A model generated the notes under the pieces. That model was given only the letters and a program-made list of their open reading frames with translations, ran no database searches and had not been told where the DNA came from. Positions 18,901 to 26,908 of a stretch of 40,699 nucleotides of DNA are shown here, piece after piece (the stretch's first letter is position 1; the number at the start of each line of letters is the position of its first letter). Origin of the DNA: an uncultured Clostridia bacterium. GTDB lineage: Bacteria > Bacillota > Clostridia > Oscillospirales > Acutalibacteraceae. The stretch lies in contig CAMHJC010000009.1 of the NCBI GenBank assembly GCA_946185345.1, forward strand, positions 1 through 40,699, in the 5' to 3' direction. The position numbers were made by a program, and so were the translations under genes.

Positions 18901-19309
18901 CAGAAATAAACTGATCATGTTCATATTCTGCTTCATTGCGCACGATGGTTTCCACACGGCGACAGGTACCGCACTCAAAATACGTCTTGAAAATATTGAT
19001 ATGCAAAGGGTAAACGTCGCAGTCAGCGAGAAACGAAGAATAATCTATCTCGGAAAAATAACGTTTGTAGAGAGCACCGATCCAGTCCATGAGAGGAGCG
19101 TACGCACCCTGCATCATACTGGGTTTAAATTCGTGGTAGAGCGTCTGAACGGCATTTTCGTTGTCGTTGGAAGCCACCAGAACATCCTCAAATTTAATGG
19201 TGAACGTATTGCTGTATTTTATGAAAAGCAGCTTGCCGTTTTTTTCGTAGGCATCGTTCATCAAAGAAGCAAGTAGGCTGTTAACGTCTTTTTTTGATGT
19301 ACCTTCCAT
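15920..19309 (-). CDS. Diguanylate cyclase with degenerate STAND-ATPase-like and TPR-like N-terminus
   Basis: The 1129-residue protein carries a C-terminal GGDEF domain (about 930-1110): DMLTGLLNR near 940 and an intact GGDEF at about 1018-1022, so it should make cyclic di-GMP. No RxxD inhibitory site lies at the usual place before GGDEF. A GAF-like segment (about 770-920) precedes it, and residues 230-720 read as alpha-helical repeats of TPR type. The first 230 residues look like an eroded STAND/AAA ATPase: YAPLMDWIGAL (70-80) and Walker-B-like LLMIFDNLQY (151-160), but no P-loop. There is no membrane helix, so it is probably a cytoplasmic signalling protein sensing through the repeats. The start has AAAGGA upstream. 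Confidence 0.88.
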   Translation of the reverse strand: MEGTSKKDVNSLLASLMNDAYEKNGKLLFIKYSNTFTIKFEDVLVASNDNENAVQTLYHEFKPSMMQGAYAPLMDWIGALYKRYFSEIDYSSFLADCDVYPLHINIFKTYFECGTCRRVETIVRNEAEYEHDQFISDIIKIFNTIADVIPLLMIFDNLQYCEKSLLEFLEKLTHTSTEKHFSVLADFNEKYEVDEYIQDMWDVFSRRIETKNMMLYWEFDSMIVSDNRHIPFVPDKAFFGVYLIMLNNMINTLCLDQALMYFEVIRAKLESGDMFVTAKERYIFYNIYGNAHFLHADYDEAIEMSEIMRGVYITNKDLHEINYEYNFNELACLANIYKRNEAKAMDYVLECKRIAYGSGDGFLMFQADLLRYKAMMRGWDMEYLVSAFGVSYEIDNDFLSLARKYEYLNNLAYVVAFGYGNDQTFYRDSLNFCESREHVVTSTNIAKELKNDFLLILMWEKHIRFTIRYGYFNVADYYYKCQLKIFEQRDSMREAGIIYNGLGYNRIIMGHYNYASDFFNSAIDVWYKLGFADEIGMTLYNMAINEILMDEYSVAIEMITTTIRIMKYLDQINLKYCNMSKLYGMLVYCNYKLHIEYNAQFYLNKMEYILHHLLYSEETPDYTAWDNELFLFYISKALLLKKTNPEEAQRFFDKAKYHMERSDDLYFFVYMIFAIEQSAFYKEKGDMDNFKKVLNKCIDHFKKHNCLEKADRLFAILNNKNVATKKVGSGLKKVTSFQLIELARRVGSEMELDTQNKNIRYLSSWQRLMNSDTVENVNALYKKAVKLIKRNFNVDNIFMFTVNGDDVVTDYADKSVELRSVRLNSIVDFFRNPQQPFVITRTEKRFYDYAKFVDNFGLNQVFSMMCVPVYDREQLTHLLIAYIDSHDNFIHNYFLLDEDDLNIIKFAFRQLIDSTHRLKSRLEIQEMNAKLEKTSVTDMLTGLLNRQGFAKYLDEEFDKLAAKNRTREIPTTVLYIDLDNFKFYNDTFGHDIGDVLLVSFSKLFKDIVGETGYSVRYGGDEFLVILPDANSDEGVKVAQDIYKKLDETNGFEGEIKSKMGHDFEVPKNRRVNCSIGIATSQEASMAAVTEALKCADSALYVVKKSTKGNYRVYQGESREDADKLKAKKA

Positions 19310-19346
19310 TTCAAATCATTCCTTTGCGCATATGATGGGAACTTAC

Positions 19347-19362
19347 ATATAATTAATTATAT
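19347..19362. repeat. 16-base palindrome over the -10 of the GGDEF promoter
   Basis: The sequence atataattaattatat is its own reverse complement and covers the -10 and probable start point. It could be an operator, but it is made only of A and T, so chance is not excluded. Confidence 0.35.
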
Positions 19363-19384
19363 CAACAAACGGCAAAAATTTCAA
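19356..19384 (-). promoter_or_regulatory. Sigma-70 promoter of the GGDEF gene
   Basis: Minus-strand TTGAAA (19379-19384), a 17-base spacer and TATAAT (19356-19361), 47 bases before the ATG. A perfect 16-base AT palindrome (19347-19362) overlaps the -10. Confidence 0.82.
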
Positions 19385-19448
19385 TATAATTTTAAAAATA
19401 TTTGTTATTTTTTTTAAAATATTTATCAATTTTTTTATTATTTGCCAA

Positions 19449-21128
19449 TTACGCGTAAAAACCGGCGCTGTTGAGCAGTTCTTCGGATGTTTTGAGCATG
19501 GTTTCGGTAATGATATCTCCGCCGTTGATACGTGCGAGTTCCTGCTTACGCTGCTCAAAATTCAAAGGAGTCACCGAGGTAAATGTTCTGCCGTCAGAGA
19601 CATTTTTCCGGATAAGAAGGTGTGTGTCCGCCTGGGCTGCCATCTGAGCCAGATGAGTAATGCAGATAATCTGACGGGATGCGGACACCTCGTGCAGTTT
19701 CACGCCGACCTTGTGAGCGGCTCGACCGCTGATGCCGGTGTCCACTTCGTCAAAAATCATCGTGTCGATATCATCAATGTCGGCCAGAACGGTCTTTATG
19801 GCGAGCATTATTCTGCTCAGCTCACCGCCGGAGGCGATCTTGCCTATCGGTTTGGGAGGCTCCCCGGGATTGGCGGAAATCAGGAATTCCACGCTGTCGG
19901 CTCCCGTAAGGCTCAGATTGCACGGCTGAATATCCACCGCCAGTCTGACCGAAGGCATATCCAGAAAAGCAAGCTCCTTTCCGACAGCTTCGCAGAATCT
20001 GTCGGCCGCCTGTCTGCGCAATCCGGTCAGTTCAGCGGCCGCATCAAGCGCCTTGTGATAACAGTCACGCGCCTTGCGGGTCAGTTCGGCAAGCAATTCA
20101 TCCGAGTGTTCGATAGAATCCAGCTCCGCCTGCGCTTTTTCCAGATAATCAAGCGTCTCCTGTTCGTCCCCGTACTTGCGGCGGATTCTGGAAAGCAGTT
20201 CAAGACGGTTCTCTATCTCATCCAGTTCCGAAGGATTGAATTCGTTTTCCTCGTTCATCGCGTTGATTTCGGAAGAAATATCCTCGAGTTCATAGACCGT
20301 GCCGCTGAGTCTTTCGGCCAGAGCGCCGGCCCCTTCGCATACAGACGAAATGTCCCGGAGAAGTTCCGCACACTGTTGGAGCATGCCGAGAGCGCCTTCG
20401 GAATCGTCTCCGCCATTGATCAGGCCGTAGGCTCCGCCGAGCGCATTGGTGATCCGCTCGGAATTTTCAATGGCATCCCTGCTTTTTTTGAGCGATTCGG
20501 TCTCTCCAACGGTAATATCGGCTGATTCTATTTCGTTGATCTGAAATTTCAGCACGTCGGCACGACGCGCTTTTTCGGCGTCATCGGCACGCAGTCGGCT
20601 CATCTCTCGGGCAGAGGAGGCATATTCCCTGTACAACGCAGCATAGGCAGTGAGTTTTTCGGAATATCCGCCCATACTGTCCAGGTATTTCATATGCTTG
20701 TCAGTGGACATAAGTGCCTGGTTTTCGTGCTGTCCGTGAATGTTTATGAGCAGTCTGCCGACATTGCGAAGATCTGAAATGCTGGCCGGACGGTCATTGA
20801 TCCTGACGGTGTTTTTGCCGTCAAGGCGTATTTCACGCCGCAGCAGAAGTGTGCCGCCGTTTTCGCCGTCCAGCTCGTATCCAAGCTCCCCGACAGCTTT
20901 GACGGCAGCAGGGGAGAGGTTTTCAAATTCAGCGCTGACAAAAGCCCTATCGGCTCCGGTGCGTATCAGCTCACGGCTGGTGCGCTGACCGAGAACGGCA
21001 TTGATTGAATCGACCAGAATGGATTTGCCGGCTCCGGTCTCTCCGGTCAGCACGTTGAAACCTTTGCTGAAATCGATCTCCGCGCGCTCGATGACTGCGA
21101 TATTTTCAATATAAAGCTTACTTAACAT
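19449..21128 (-). CDS. recN: DNA repair protein RecN
   Basis: A 559-residue SMC-like ATPase acting early in double-strand break repair. The Walker A motif GETGAGKS is at 29-36. Coiled-coil text fills about 150-370, and the C-terminal half holds the ABC signature region (GKIASGGELSRIMLA) and Walker B (DTMIFDEVDTGISG), with TGISGRAA following. Length matches the family. It is the last gene of the nusB-recN string, 72 bases after argR; spoIVB and spo0A, which often follow in spore formers, are absent. No clear GC-rich terminator follows, only a very AT-rich stretch (19381-19445). Confidence 0.97.
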   Translation of the reverse strand: MLSKLYIENIAVIERAEIDFSKGFNVLTGETGAGKSILVDSINAVLGQRTSRELIRTGADRAFVSAEFENLSPAAVKAVGELGYELDGENGGTLLLRREIRLDGKNTVRINDRPASISDLRNVGRLLINIHGQHENQALMSTDKHMKYLDSMGGYSEKLTAYAALYREYASSAREMSRLRADDAEKARRADVLKFQINEIESADITVGETESLKKSRDAIENSERITNALGGAYGLINGGDDSEGALGMLQQCAELLRDISSVCEGAGALAERLSGTVYELEDISSEINAMNEENEFNPSELDEIENRLELLSRIRRKYGDEQETLDYLEKAQAELDSIEHSDELLAELTRKARDCYHKALDAAAELTGLRRQAADRFCEAVGKELAFLDMPSVRLAVDIQPCNLSLTGADSVEFLISANPGEPPKPIGKIASGGELSRIMLAIKTVLADIDDIDTMIFDEVDTGISGRAAHKVGVKLHEVSASRQIICITHLAQMAAQADTHLLIRKNVSDGRTFTSVTPLNFEQRKQELARINGGDIITETMLKTSEELLNSAGFYA

Positions 21129-21200
21129 TATTACTTAACCGTCCTGTGAAACTAAATTATTCCAGTGCGAATGGATCAAACAGCCGCTGATACGGAAAGA

Positions 21201-21653
21201 TCAGCCGAGCAGCGTTTTCTGCATTTCTTCACAAAGCGTCTCCGCGTCTTTTTCGGTTTTGCAGAGTACAAAAATCGTATCCTCTCCCGCAAGCGTACCC
21301 ACGATATTATCCCGGTTGATGCTGTCAAATGAGGCGCAGACCGCCTGCGCCATTCCCGTAAGGCATTTGACACAGACGATATTCTGCCCACGGGAGACAG
21401 ACACGGCATTTTCGGTGAACATGGCAAGAAATTTGGAGGTGTTGGCGGAATTCTTCAGGCCGGTTTCCGCATACTTATAGCCGCCTGAACCGTCCGGCAC
21501 CTTGACCAGACGGAGGAATTTGATATCCCTGGAAACCGTTGCCTGCGTCACGGAATAGCCCGTTTCGCCAAGACAGCGCATCAGTTCCTCCTGCGTCTCG
21601 ATATTGCGTGAGCGTATGATCTCAAGAATCCTCTTTTGTCTGCCGTTTTTCAT
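21201..21653 (-). CDS. argR: Arginine repressor ArgR/AhrC
   Basis: A 150-residue transcription factor. The N-terminal winged helix-turn-helix contains YSVTQATVSRDIKFL, which binds ARG boxes; the C-terminal domain contains GTLAGEDTI, the hexamer and arginine-binding region. It represses arginine synthesis and can activate catabolism when arginine is plentiful. Its place between nadK and recN is the conserved Firmicutes position (ahrC-recN in Bacillus). No arginine gene lies in the window, so it acts elsewhere. Confidence 0.95.
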   Translation of the reverse strand: MKNGRQKRILEIIRSRNIETQEELMRCLGETGYSVTQATVSRDIKFLRLVKVPDGSGGYKYAETGLKNSANTSKFLAMFTENAVSVSRGQNIVCVKCLTGMAQAVCASFDSINRDNIVGTLAGEDTIFVLCKTEKDAETLCEEMQKTLLG

Positions 21654-21675
21654 GATCCATTACCTTCCCGAAACA

Positions 21676-22527
21676 TCAGTGTAGCATTTTCTCGGTAAAA
21701 ATTCCCGAAAAGCTCTTTTGTTTGATAATGATAAATTTTGCGTTGACCTTTGAACGCTTGATATGTACGGTGCAGCCTTTCTCAATCTCAAATATGCCGT
21801 CTCCGTCAATCGTCATGTAGAGCTTGTTGTCATAGGTGATGCTAGGCTCTATGTCCAGACAGGAATCACTCGCAAAAATAACCGACCGGTTGCAAAGCGA
21901 ATGAGGACAGACCGGCGTAAGAATGATGCTCTTGACACTCGGATCAACCACCGGGCCTCCTGCCGACAGCGAATAAGCCGTAGAACCTGTCGGTGTTGAG
22001 ATAATAATTCCGTCGGCACGGTAATTGAGACATGCATCGCTGTTGTGCATAATGTTGAAGTCCATAATGTGAGACATTGCTCCGCGTGAGAGAACCACAT
22101 CGTTGAGGGCAATATTCCTGTACTTGCACTTGCCGTCAAGCCGCACCGAAACATCAAGCATCATGCGCCTTTGAATTTCGTATTCCTTTGTAAACAAGCG
22201 TGAAATAAGCTCAAGCTCGCTGATCTCAAGGCCTGCCATATATCCCAGACGCCCTTGGTTGAGGCCCAGAACAGGTTTGTCGTAAACCGCCGCAATGGTT
22301 GCCGAACGCAGAATGGTGCCGTCGCCGCCGATAGCGATGACAGCGTCGCATTTTTTGGTCAGTTCGTTGATATTGCTGCCCGAGCTGTCGCAGCAGTCGC
22401 CGTACATTTCCCTGTCTGAATTGAGCATGACAATCTCCGCACCGTGTTCATGCAGGGCCTTGCAAAGCGCCACCGTGCTGTCATTGATCCCTTGCTTGTC
22501 GTTATTGGGTGTAACCAGCAGTTTCAT
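21676..22527 (-). CDS. nadK: NAD kinase
   Basis: A 283-residue cytoplasmic enzyme phosphorylating NAD to NADP. The nucleotide-binding GGDGT motif is at 67-71. ALNDVVLSRG corresponds to the conserved N-[ED]-V segment, and the glycine-rich TPTGSTAYSLSAGGP motif follows. The ATG at 22527 has GGGGA six bases upstream. It lies 42 bases after tlyA and 22 bases before argR within the operon, supplying NADPH for the isoprenoid enzymes encoded nearby. Confidence 0.96.
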   Translation of the reverse strand: MKLLVTPNNDKQGINDSTVALCKALHEHGAEIVMLNSDREMYGDCCDSSGSNINELTKKCDAVIAIGGDGTILRSATIAAVYDKPVLGLNQGRLGYMAGLEISELELISRLFTKEYEIQRRMMLDVSVRLDGKCKYRNIALNDVVLSRGAMSHIMDFNIMHNSDACLNYRADGIIISTPTGSTAYSLSAGGPVVDPSVKSIILTPVCPHSLCNRSVIFASDSCLDIEPSITYDNKLYMTIDGDGIFEIEKGCTVHIKRSKVNAKFIIIKQKSFSGIFTEKMLH

Positions 22528-22569
22528 TATTCATTCCCCGATTCCAGAGCGGCTTCGTCCGCAACGCCG

Positions 22570-23373
22570 TTAAAGGGAACTGTGCGATTCGCTCACCAGC
22601 CTGCCGATGTCAAATTCGTCAGACGGAACGGCGTTGTCGTCCTTTGCCGCATATATTAAATATTCAATATTGCCCTCCGGGCCTTTGATTGGTGAATAGT
22701 CAAGTCCAAGTATGCGGAATTTGTTTTGGGCCATAAGGTCTATTATTTTCTCAATGACTTCCCTGTGAATTTCAGGCTCACGGACGACGCCTTTTTTGCC
22801 GACCTTGCCTTTGCCGGCTTCAAACTGCGGCTTGATGAGACACATAATTTCTCCGTCATCCTTCAAAAGCTGCCGCACAACCGGAACAACCAGTGACAGC
22901 GAAATAAACGAAACGTCTACGCTGGCAAAATCAAGACTGTCTTCAATCTGTTCCGGTGTGACATATCGGATATTGGTGCGCTCCATATTAACCACTCTCG
23001 GGTCGTTGCGAAGCTTCCACACAAGCTGTCCGTATCCGACATCGACCGAATAAACCTTCCTGGCGCCGTTCTGAAGCATGCAGTCCGTAAATCCGCCGTG
23101 AGAAGCTCCCACGTCCATGCAGATTTTATCCTTCAGCTCTATGCCGAATACTTTGACTGCCTTGTCAAGTTTAAGACCTCCGCGGCTTGCGAAGGGCAGT
23201 TTTTCGCCCCGGACCTCGATCTTCGCGTCGGAACGAATCTGTGTGCCAGGCTTGTCCTCCTTCTGATTATTGACAAAGACAATGCCTTCCATTATCATTG
23301 CCTTGGCCTTTTCACGGCTCTCGGCAAGTCCCGCTTCAAATACAGCGGTGTCAAGTCTGATTTTATCGCTCAA
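22570..23373 (-). CDS. tlyA: TlyA-family rRNA 2'-O-methyltransferase
   Basis: A 267-residue protein with an N-terminal S4 RNA-binding domain (about 4-60) and an FtsJ-type methyltransferase domain whose S-adenosylmethionine site is DVGASHGGFTD (87-97). TlyA relatives 2'-O-methylate cytidines in 16S and 23S rRNA; in other bacteria loss gives capreomycin resistance. The start is a TTG at 23373, one base after the dxs stop, with AAAAGGACGG upstream; a longer in-frame reading overlaps dxs and is rejected. The tight spacing indicates translational coupling to dxs. Bacillus has the same order (dxs-yqxC). Confidence 0.94.
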   Translation of the reverse strand: MSDKIRLDTAVFEAGLAESREKAKAMIMEGIVFVNNQKEDKPGTQIRSDAKIEVRGEKLPFASRGGLKLDKAVKVFGIELKDKICMDVGASHGGFTDCMLQNGARKVYSVDVGYGQLVWKLRNDPRVVNMERTNIRYVTPEQIEDSLDFASVDVSFISLSLVVPVVRQLLKDDGEIMCLIKPQFEAGKGKVGKKGVVREPEIHREVIEKIIDLMAQNKFRILGLDYSPIKGPEGNIEYLIYAAKDDNAVPSDEFDIGRLVSESHSSL

Positions 23374-23374
23374 A

Positions 23375-25246
23375 TTATTCCGTCCTTTTCGCTTTAGAAA
23401 TGATGTCATACATGCCTTCCGGATCAAGCCCCAGCTTGGCAAGCGATGAATTGACAGATGCGTGAGGAACAAATCTGTCATCAACGGCCCGTATGGTGAA
23501 GTTTCCGCTCCAGCCGTATTCGCTGAGAAGCGCACACATATCTTCCGCAACGCCGCCGTGCCTGATGCCTTCCTCAAAGAAAATGATGTTCTGATAGGCA
23601 GCCGCCTTTCTGACTGCTTCGGTCGGAATCGGCTTGACAAGTCCAAGCTTGAGCAGATCTACTTTACTGCCTTCATCCGAAAGCCTTTGTGCCGCCTGAC
23701 AGAGATTGCCGAAGATTCGCCCGTAGGTGACAGCCAGCGTGTCGCTTCCTTCACCAATCAGGTTAAAATCGCTGCCGTCCGCGTCAAATCCCTCGGGCTT
23801 GAATTTTTCGCCGCCTCTGGGATAGCGAACAACCGACGCGCCGCTGTATTCGTACAGGCATTTATAAAGCATAGGCTTCATTTCGCTGAAATAGGCAGGG
23901 CAATAAATACGGATATTGGGTATCGTACCCAGCATAGCCGTGTCAAACAGCCCCTGATGTGTTTCTCCGTCCTCACCGACGATTCCCGCACGGTCCACCG
24001 CAATGGTGACGTTGAGATTCTGGATCGCCACATCGTGAATGAGCTGGTCGTAGCCTCTCTGCAAAAAGCTGGAATAAACCGCAAAAACCGGCTTCAATCC
24101 GTTGGCCGCCATACCTGCGCAGAAAGTCACCGCATGTCCCTCGGCGATACCCACATCGAAAAATCTCCTGCGGTAGGTCGAAGCGAATTCGGTGAGTGCC
24201 GTGCCGGATTTCATGGCAGCGGTGACGGCGCAGACCGTTTCGTCCTCCTCGGCAAATTCCCCGAGACACCCGGCAAATACATCCGAAAAAGTCGTGCTGC
24301 CGTGCTTCGGTTCTCCCGAATCAATATCGAAACCCGAAATGCCGTGAAATACCTTCGGCTTGAGTTCGGCCGGCTCATAGCCTTTGCCCTTAACGGTGCA
24401 GATATGAATGAGTACCGGACGGTTGTTCATGGACTTGGCGACGTTCAGCGTGCGTTCGAGCAGCTTTTCATTGTGGCCGTCCACGGGCCCGATATAGAGG
24501 AAACCCATATCTTCAAAAATAGTTCCCCGTCTGTGAAGAATCGCTCCCTTGAGTGCCTTCTTGGAGCGAAACAGAACATTGTTTATTTTTACGCCAATAA
24601 ACGGAACCTTCTGGAGCGCCTTTGAGATTTTGGTCTTGACCCTGATATAACCTCTGCGGGTGCGTATTCCGGCGAGATAACGGGCCATTGAGCCGACATT
24701 TTTGGAGATGGACATTTTGTTGTCATTGAGTATGACAATGACACGCTCATGCATACGCCCGAGATTATTGAGTCCCTCGTATGCCATTCCTCCGGTAAGT
24801 GCGCCGTCGCCTATGACAGCAACGACATATCCGTCGTCTCCTTTGAGCTTTTTGGCCGCCGAAAGGCCGCACGCCGCCGATATGGATGTGCTGCTGTGAC
24901 CGGCAATCATGGGATCGTGTATACTTTCGCTCGGCTTTGGGAATCCCGACATGCCGCCCTCGGTGCGCAGCGTTGTGAACCATTCCCTGCGCCCGGTAAG
25001 CAGCTTGTGCGTATAGCACTGATGTCCCACATCAAAAACAAACTGATCGTGGGGAGAACGGAATACCCGGTGCATGGCAACCGTCAGTTCCACCACGCCC
25101 AGATTGGATGCGAGATGGCCTCCGTTGAGAGAAACCGTTTCTATGAGGCGTTCCCTGATTTCCGCGCAAAGCTGATCAATCTGTTCTCTGCTGTAATCTT
25201 TTATGTCATCCGGTGAATTGATCGTATCCAACAAGGATTCAGACAT
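23375..25246 (-). CDS. dxs: 1-deoxy-D-xylulose-5-phosphate synthase
   Basis: A 623-residue thiamine-diphosphate enzyme joining pyruvate and glyceraldehyde 3-phosphate, the first step of the MEP isoprenoid pathway. Visible features are His44 in GGHLASNLG, the GHQCYTHK segment (74-81), GDGALTGG (146-153) with NDNKMSIS (174-181) for thiamine diphosphate and metal, and the transketolase pyrimidine and C-terminal domains (DRAGIVGEDGETHQG). Length is normal. AAGGGTGG precedes the ATG at 25246. It lies downstream of ispA, so the first and a later enzyme of isoprenoid supply are co-expressed. Confidence 0.98.
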   Translation of the reverse strand: MSESLLDTINSPDDIKDYSREQIDQLCAEIRERLIETVSLNGGHLASNLGVVELTVAMHRVFRSPHDQFVFDVGHQCYTHKLLTGRREWFTTLRTEGGMSGFPKPSESIHDPMIAGHSSTSISAACGLSAAKKLKGDDGYVVAVIGDGALTGGMAYEGLNNLGRMHERVIVILNDNKMSISKNVGSMARYLAGIRTRRGYIRVKTKISKALQKVPFIGVKINNVLFRSKKALKGAILHRRGTIFEDMGFLYIGPVDGHNEKLLERTLNVAKSMNNRPVLIHICTVKGKGYEPAELKPKVFHGISGFDIDSGEPKHGSTTFSDVFAGCLGEFAEEDETVCAVTAAMKSGTALTEFASTYRRRFFDVGIAEGHAVTFCAGMAANGLKPVFAVYSSFLQRGYDQLIHDVAIQNLNVTIAVDRAGIVGEDGETHQGLFDTAMLGTIPNIRIYCPAYFSEMKPMLYKCLYEYSGASVVRYPRGGEKFKPEGFDADGSDFNLIGEGSDTLAVTYGRIFGNLCQAAQRLSDEGSKVDLLKLGLVKPIPTEAVRKAAAYQNIIFFEEGIRHGGVAEDMCALLSEYGWSGNFTIRAVDDRFVPHASVNSSLAKLGLDPEGMYDIISKAKRTE

Positions 25247-25301
25247 TTTTTAATTACCACCCTTACAATAATGATCTGATAAAAAGGCGATATTATCTTA
25301 T

Positions 25302-25757
25302 CTATGGCAAAGGAATGATGAGCGGCACGAGAATTCCCGTGAGCACTCCGCCAACCACTTCCAGCGGAGTATGTCCGAGCATTTCCTTCAGTTCCTTGAA
25401 ATCGGGATCTTCGTGTTCCTCTTCGGCGGCGGTCTTTCTCATCTGATTGATGATTTTGGCATGTTCGCCGGCTTCATGCCTTACGCCCATCGCATCATAA
25501 ATAACGATCGCTGCCAGAGCCACCGAAAGTGCGAAGAAGGTGGAGCCGACTCCCTCAAAACGGGCACAGGCGATGACAAGCGCAGTAACGGTTGCCGAGT
25601 GTGCGCTCGGCATGCCGCCCGCTCCGGAAAGACGTTCAAATTTCAGCTCGTGATTTAAAAAATAATTAATGATAAACTTACACACCTGCGCAGTAGCCCA
25701 GGAGGAAAGCGAACAAATCAAAACATAATTACCAAAAATAGTCCTCAAGCCGTTCAT
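25302..25757 (-). CDS. DUF212 / divergent PAP2-family membrane protein
   Basis: 151 residues with about four hydrophobic segments. AGGMPSAHSATV (46-57) resembles the phosphatase motif of PAP2 enzymes and defines the divergent PAP2 (DUF212, YuiD-like) family; the full PAP2 triad is not present. Function is unknown; its place between ispA and dxs suggests a role with polyprenyl phosphates, which is inference. GGAGG lies nine bases before the ATG, 19 bases after ispA. Confidence 0.88.
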   Translation of the reverse strand: MNGLRTIFGNYVLICSLSSWATAQVCKFIINYFLNHELKFERLSGAGGMPSAHSATVTALVIACARFEGVGSTFFALSVALAAIVIYDAMGVRHEAGEHAKIINQMRKTAAEEEHEDPDFKELKEMLGHTPLEVVGGVLTGILVPLIIPLP

Positions 25758-25776
25758 TGATGATTACCTCCAAGCT

Positions 25777-26664
25777 TTATTTGATCCTGCTCGCAAGCAT
25801 CTTTGCAAATTCTTTAAGGAATTCCGCATTTTCTCCAAGAGGAGCGACGGCGTCAACGGCAAGTTCCGTATATCTGGCGGCTTCCTCACGGGCCTTGTCC
25901 AGTCCCAGCAGGGAAACGTATGTAGACTTGTCATTGCCGATATCGCTCTCAACCGGCTTTCCCAGCACCTCCGCAGTACTGGTTACGTCAAGAATATCGT
26001 CGGTGATCTGGAATGCTATTCCGATGTTTTCGGCGTATTTTTCCGCTATGTTAATCATTTCGTCACTGCCGTCGGCGGCAATAACGCCCATCACACAGGC
26101 AGCCTTGATGATCGCCCCGGTCTTGCCGGAATCCATCACGCGCAATTCATCAAGTCCCACATGCTTTCCCTCGTTTTCAAGGTCAATCACCTGACCGCCT
26201 ACCATACCGGCCGCTCCGCAGGCATGCGCCAGTGTATTGGCGGCTCTCACGGTGAGATCGGGACGGATGCTGCTGCCGGAAAGCATGGTTTCAAAGGCAA
26301 GAGGCTGCAAAGCGTCGCCCGCAAGCAATGCCGTGTCCTCACCGTACTGAATGTGGCATGAAGGCTTGCCTCTGCGCAGCTCGTCATCGTCCATACACGG
26401 CAGGTCATCGTGAATAAGGGAGTAGGTATGTATCATTTCCACGCCGCAGGCAAAGGGCATCGCATTCTCAGGATTGCCGCCGGATGCGCGGCAGAATTCC
26501 AGAGCGAGTATGGGACGGATTCTTTTTCCCGCATCGAGCAGACTGTAGCGCATGGCTTCAAGCAGCCGGGGATGCATTGATCCGCAGCCCGCAGTATATC
26601 TGTCCAGTTCCGATTCGATTTTGGGAAGCCACTCATTTTGTCTTTCCTTAACAATATTGCTCAT
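25777..26664 (-). CDS. ispA: Farnesyl/geranylgeranyl diphosphate synthase (trans-polyprenyl synthase)
   Basis: A 295-residue cytoplasmic enzyme condensing isopentenyl diphosphate with allylic diphosphates. The first aspartate-rich motif DDLPCMDDD is at 86-94 and the second, ITDDILDVT, lies in the C-terminal half; GKRIRP (46-51) and LLAGDAL are conserved. Two residues inserted in the first motif (DDxxxxD) are typical of bacterial farnesyl synthases. The start ATG at 26664 has AAGGAGG upstream and lies one base after the xseB stop; a longer frame (to 26700) would overlap xseB and is rejected. Confidence 0.95.
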   Translation of the reverse strand: MSNIVKERQNEWLPKIESELDRYTAGCGSMHPRLLEAMRYSLLDAGKRIRPILALEFCRASGGNPENAMPFACGVEMIHTYSLIHDDLPCMDDDELRRGKPSCHIQYGEDTALLAGDALQPLAFETMLSGSSIRPDLTVRAANTLAHACGAAGMVGGQVIDLENEGKHVGLDELRVMDSGKTGAIIKAACVMGVIAADGSDEMINIAEKYAENIGIAFQITDDILDVTSTAEVLGKPVESDIGNDKSTYVSLLGLDKAREEAARYTELAVDAVAPLGENAEFLKEFAKMLASRIK

Positions 26665-26665
26665 G

Positions 26666-26908
26666 TCACTGTTCCTCCTTGTCGTTTTCTGAATTGTCAA
26701 CTGAATAACTCTCCTTTGAGAGCATGGTTACCTGCTGACGTGCCTCTTTCAGTTGCTGGGAGCAGTAAGCGGCAAGCTCAGCACCTTCCTTATACAGTTC
26801 AAGAGACTTGGCAAGCTCGGCTTCGCCGTCCTCCAGGAGGTTGGCAATTTCCTCCAGACGGAGCATGGCCGCCTCAAAGCTCTTTGGCTTTTTTTTACTG
26901 ACGCTCAT
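26666..26908 (-). CDS. xseB: Exodeoxyribonuclease VII small subunit
   Basis: An 80-residue helical protein with the family core SFEAAMLRLEEIANLLEDGE and the downstream SLELYKEGAEL. It binds the XseA subunit to form the nuclease that degrades single-stranded DNA. The ATG at 26908 overlaps the xseA stop by four bases (ATGA), and its own stop is one base before ispA, so it is translationally coupled on both sides. The longer open frame to 27001 runs inside xseA and is a shadow. Confidence 0.94.
   Translation of the reverse strand: MSVSKKKPKSFEAAMLRLEEIANLLEDGEAELAKSLELYKEGAELAAYCSQQLKEARQQVTMLSKESYSVDNSENDKEEQ

Noticed and set aside
19381-19445. Intrinsic terminator for recN
   Set aside because: The stretch is nearly all A and T, and its inverted repeats are short AAATATTT palindromes without a GC stem.
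23462-24625. 387-codon open frame antisense to dxs
   Set aside because: Overlaps a certain dxs gene; no family features.
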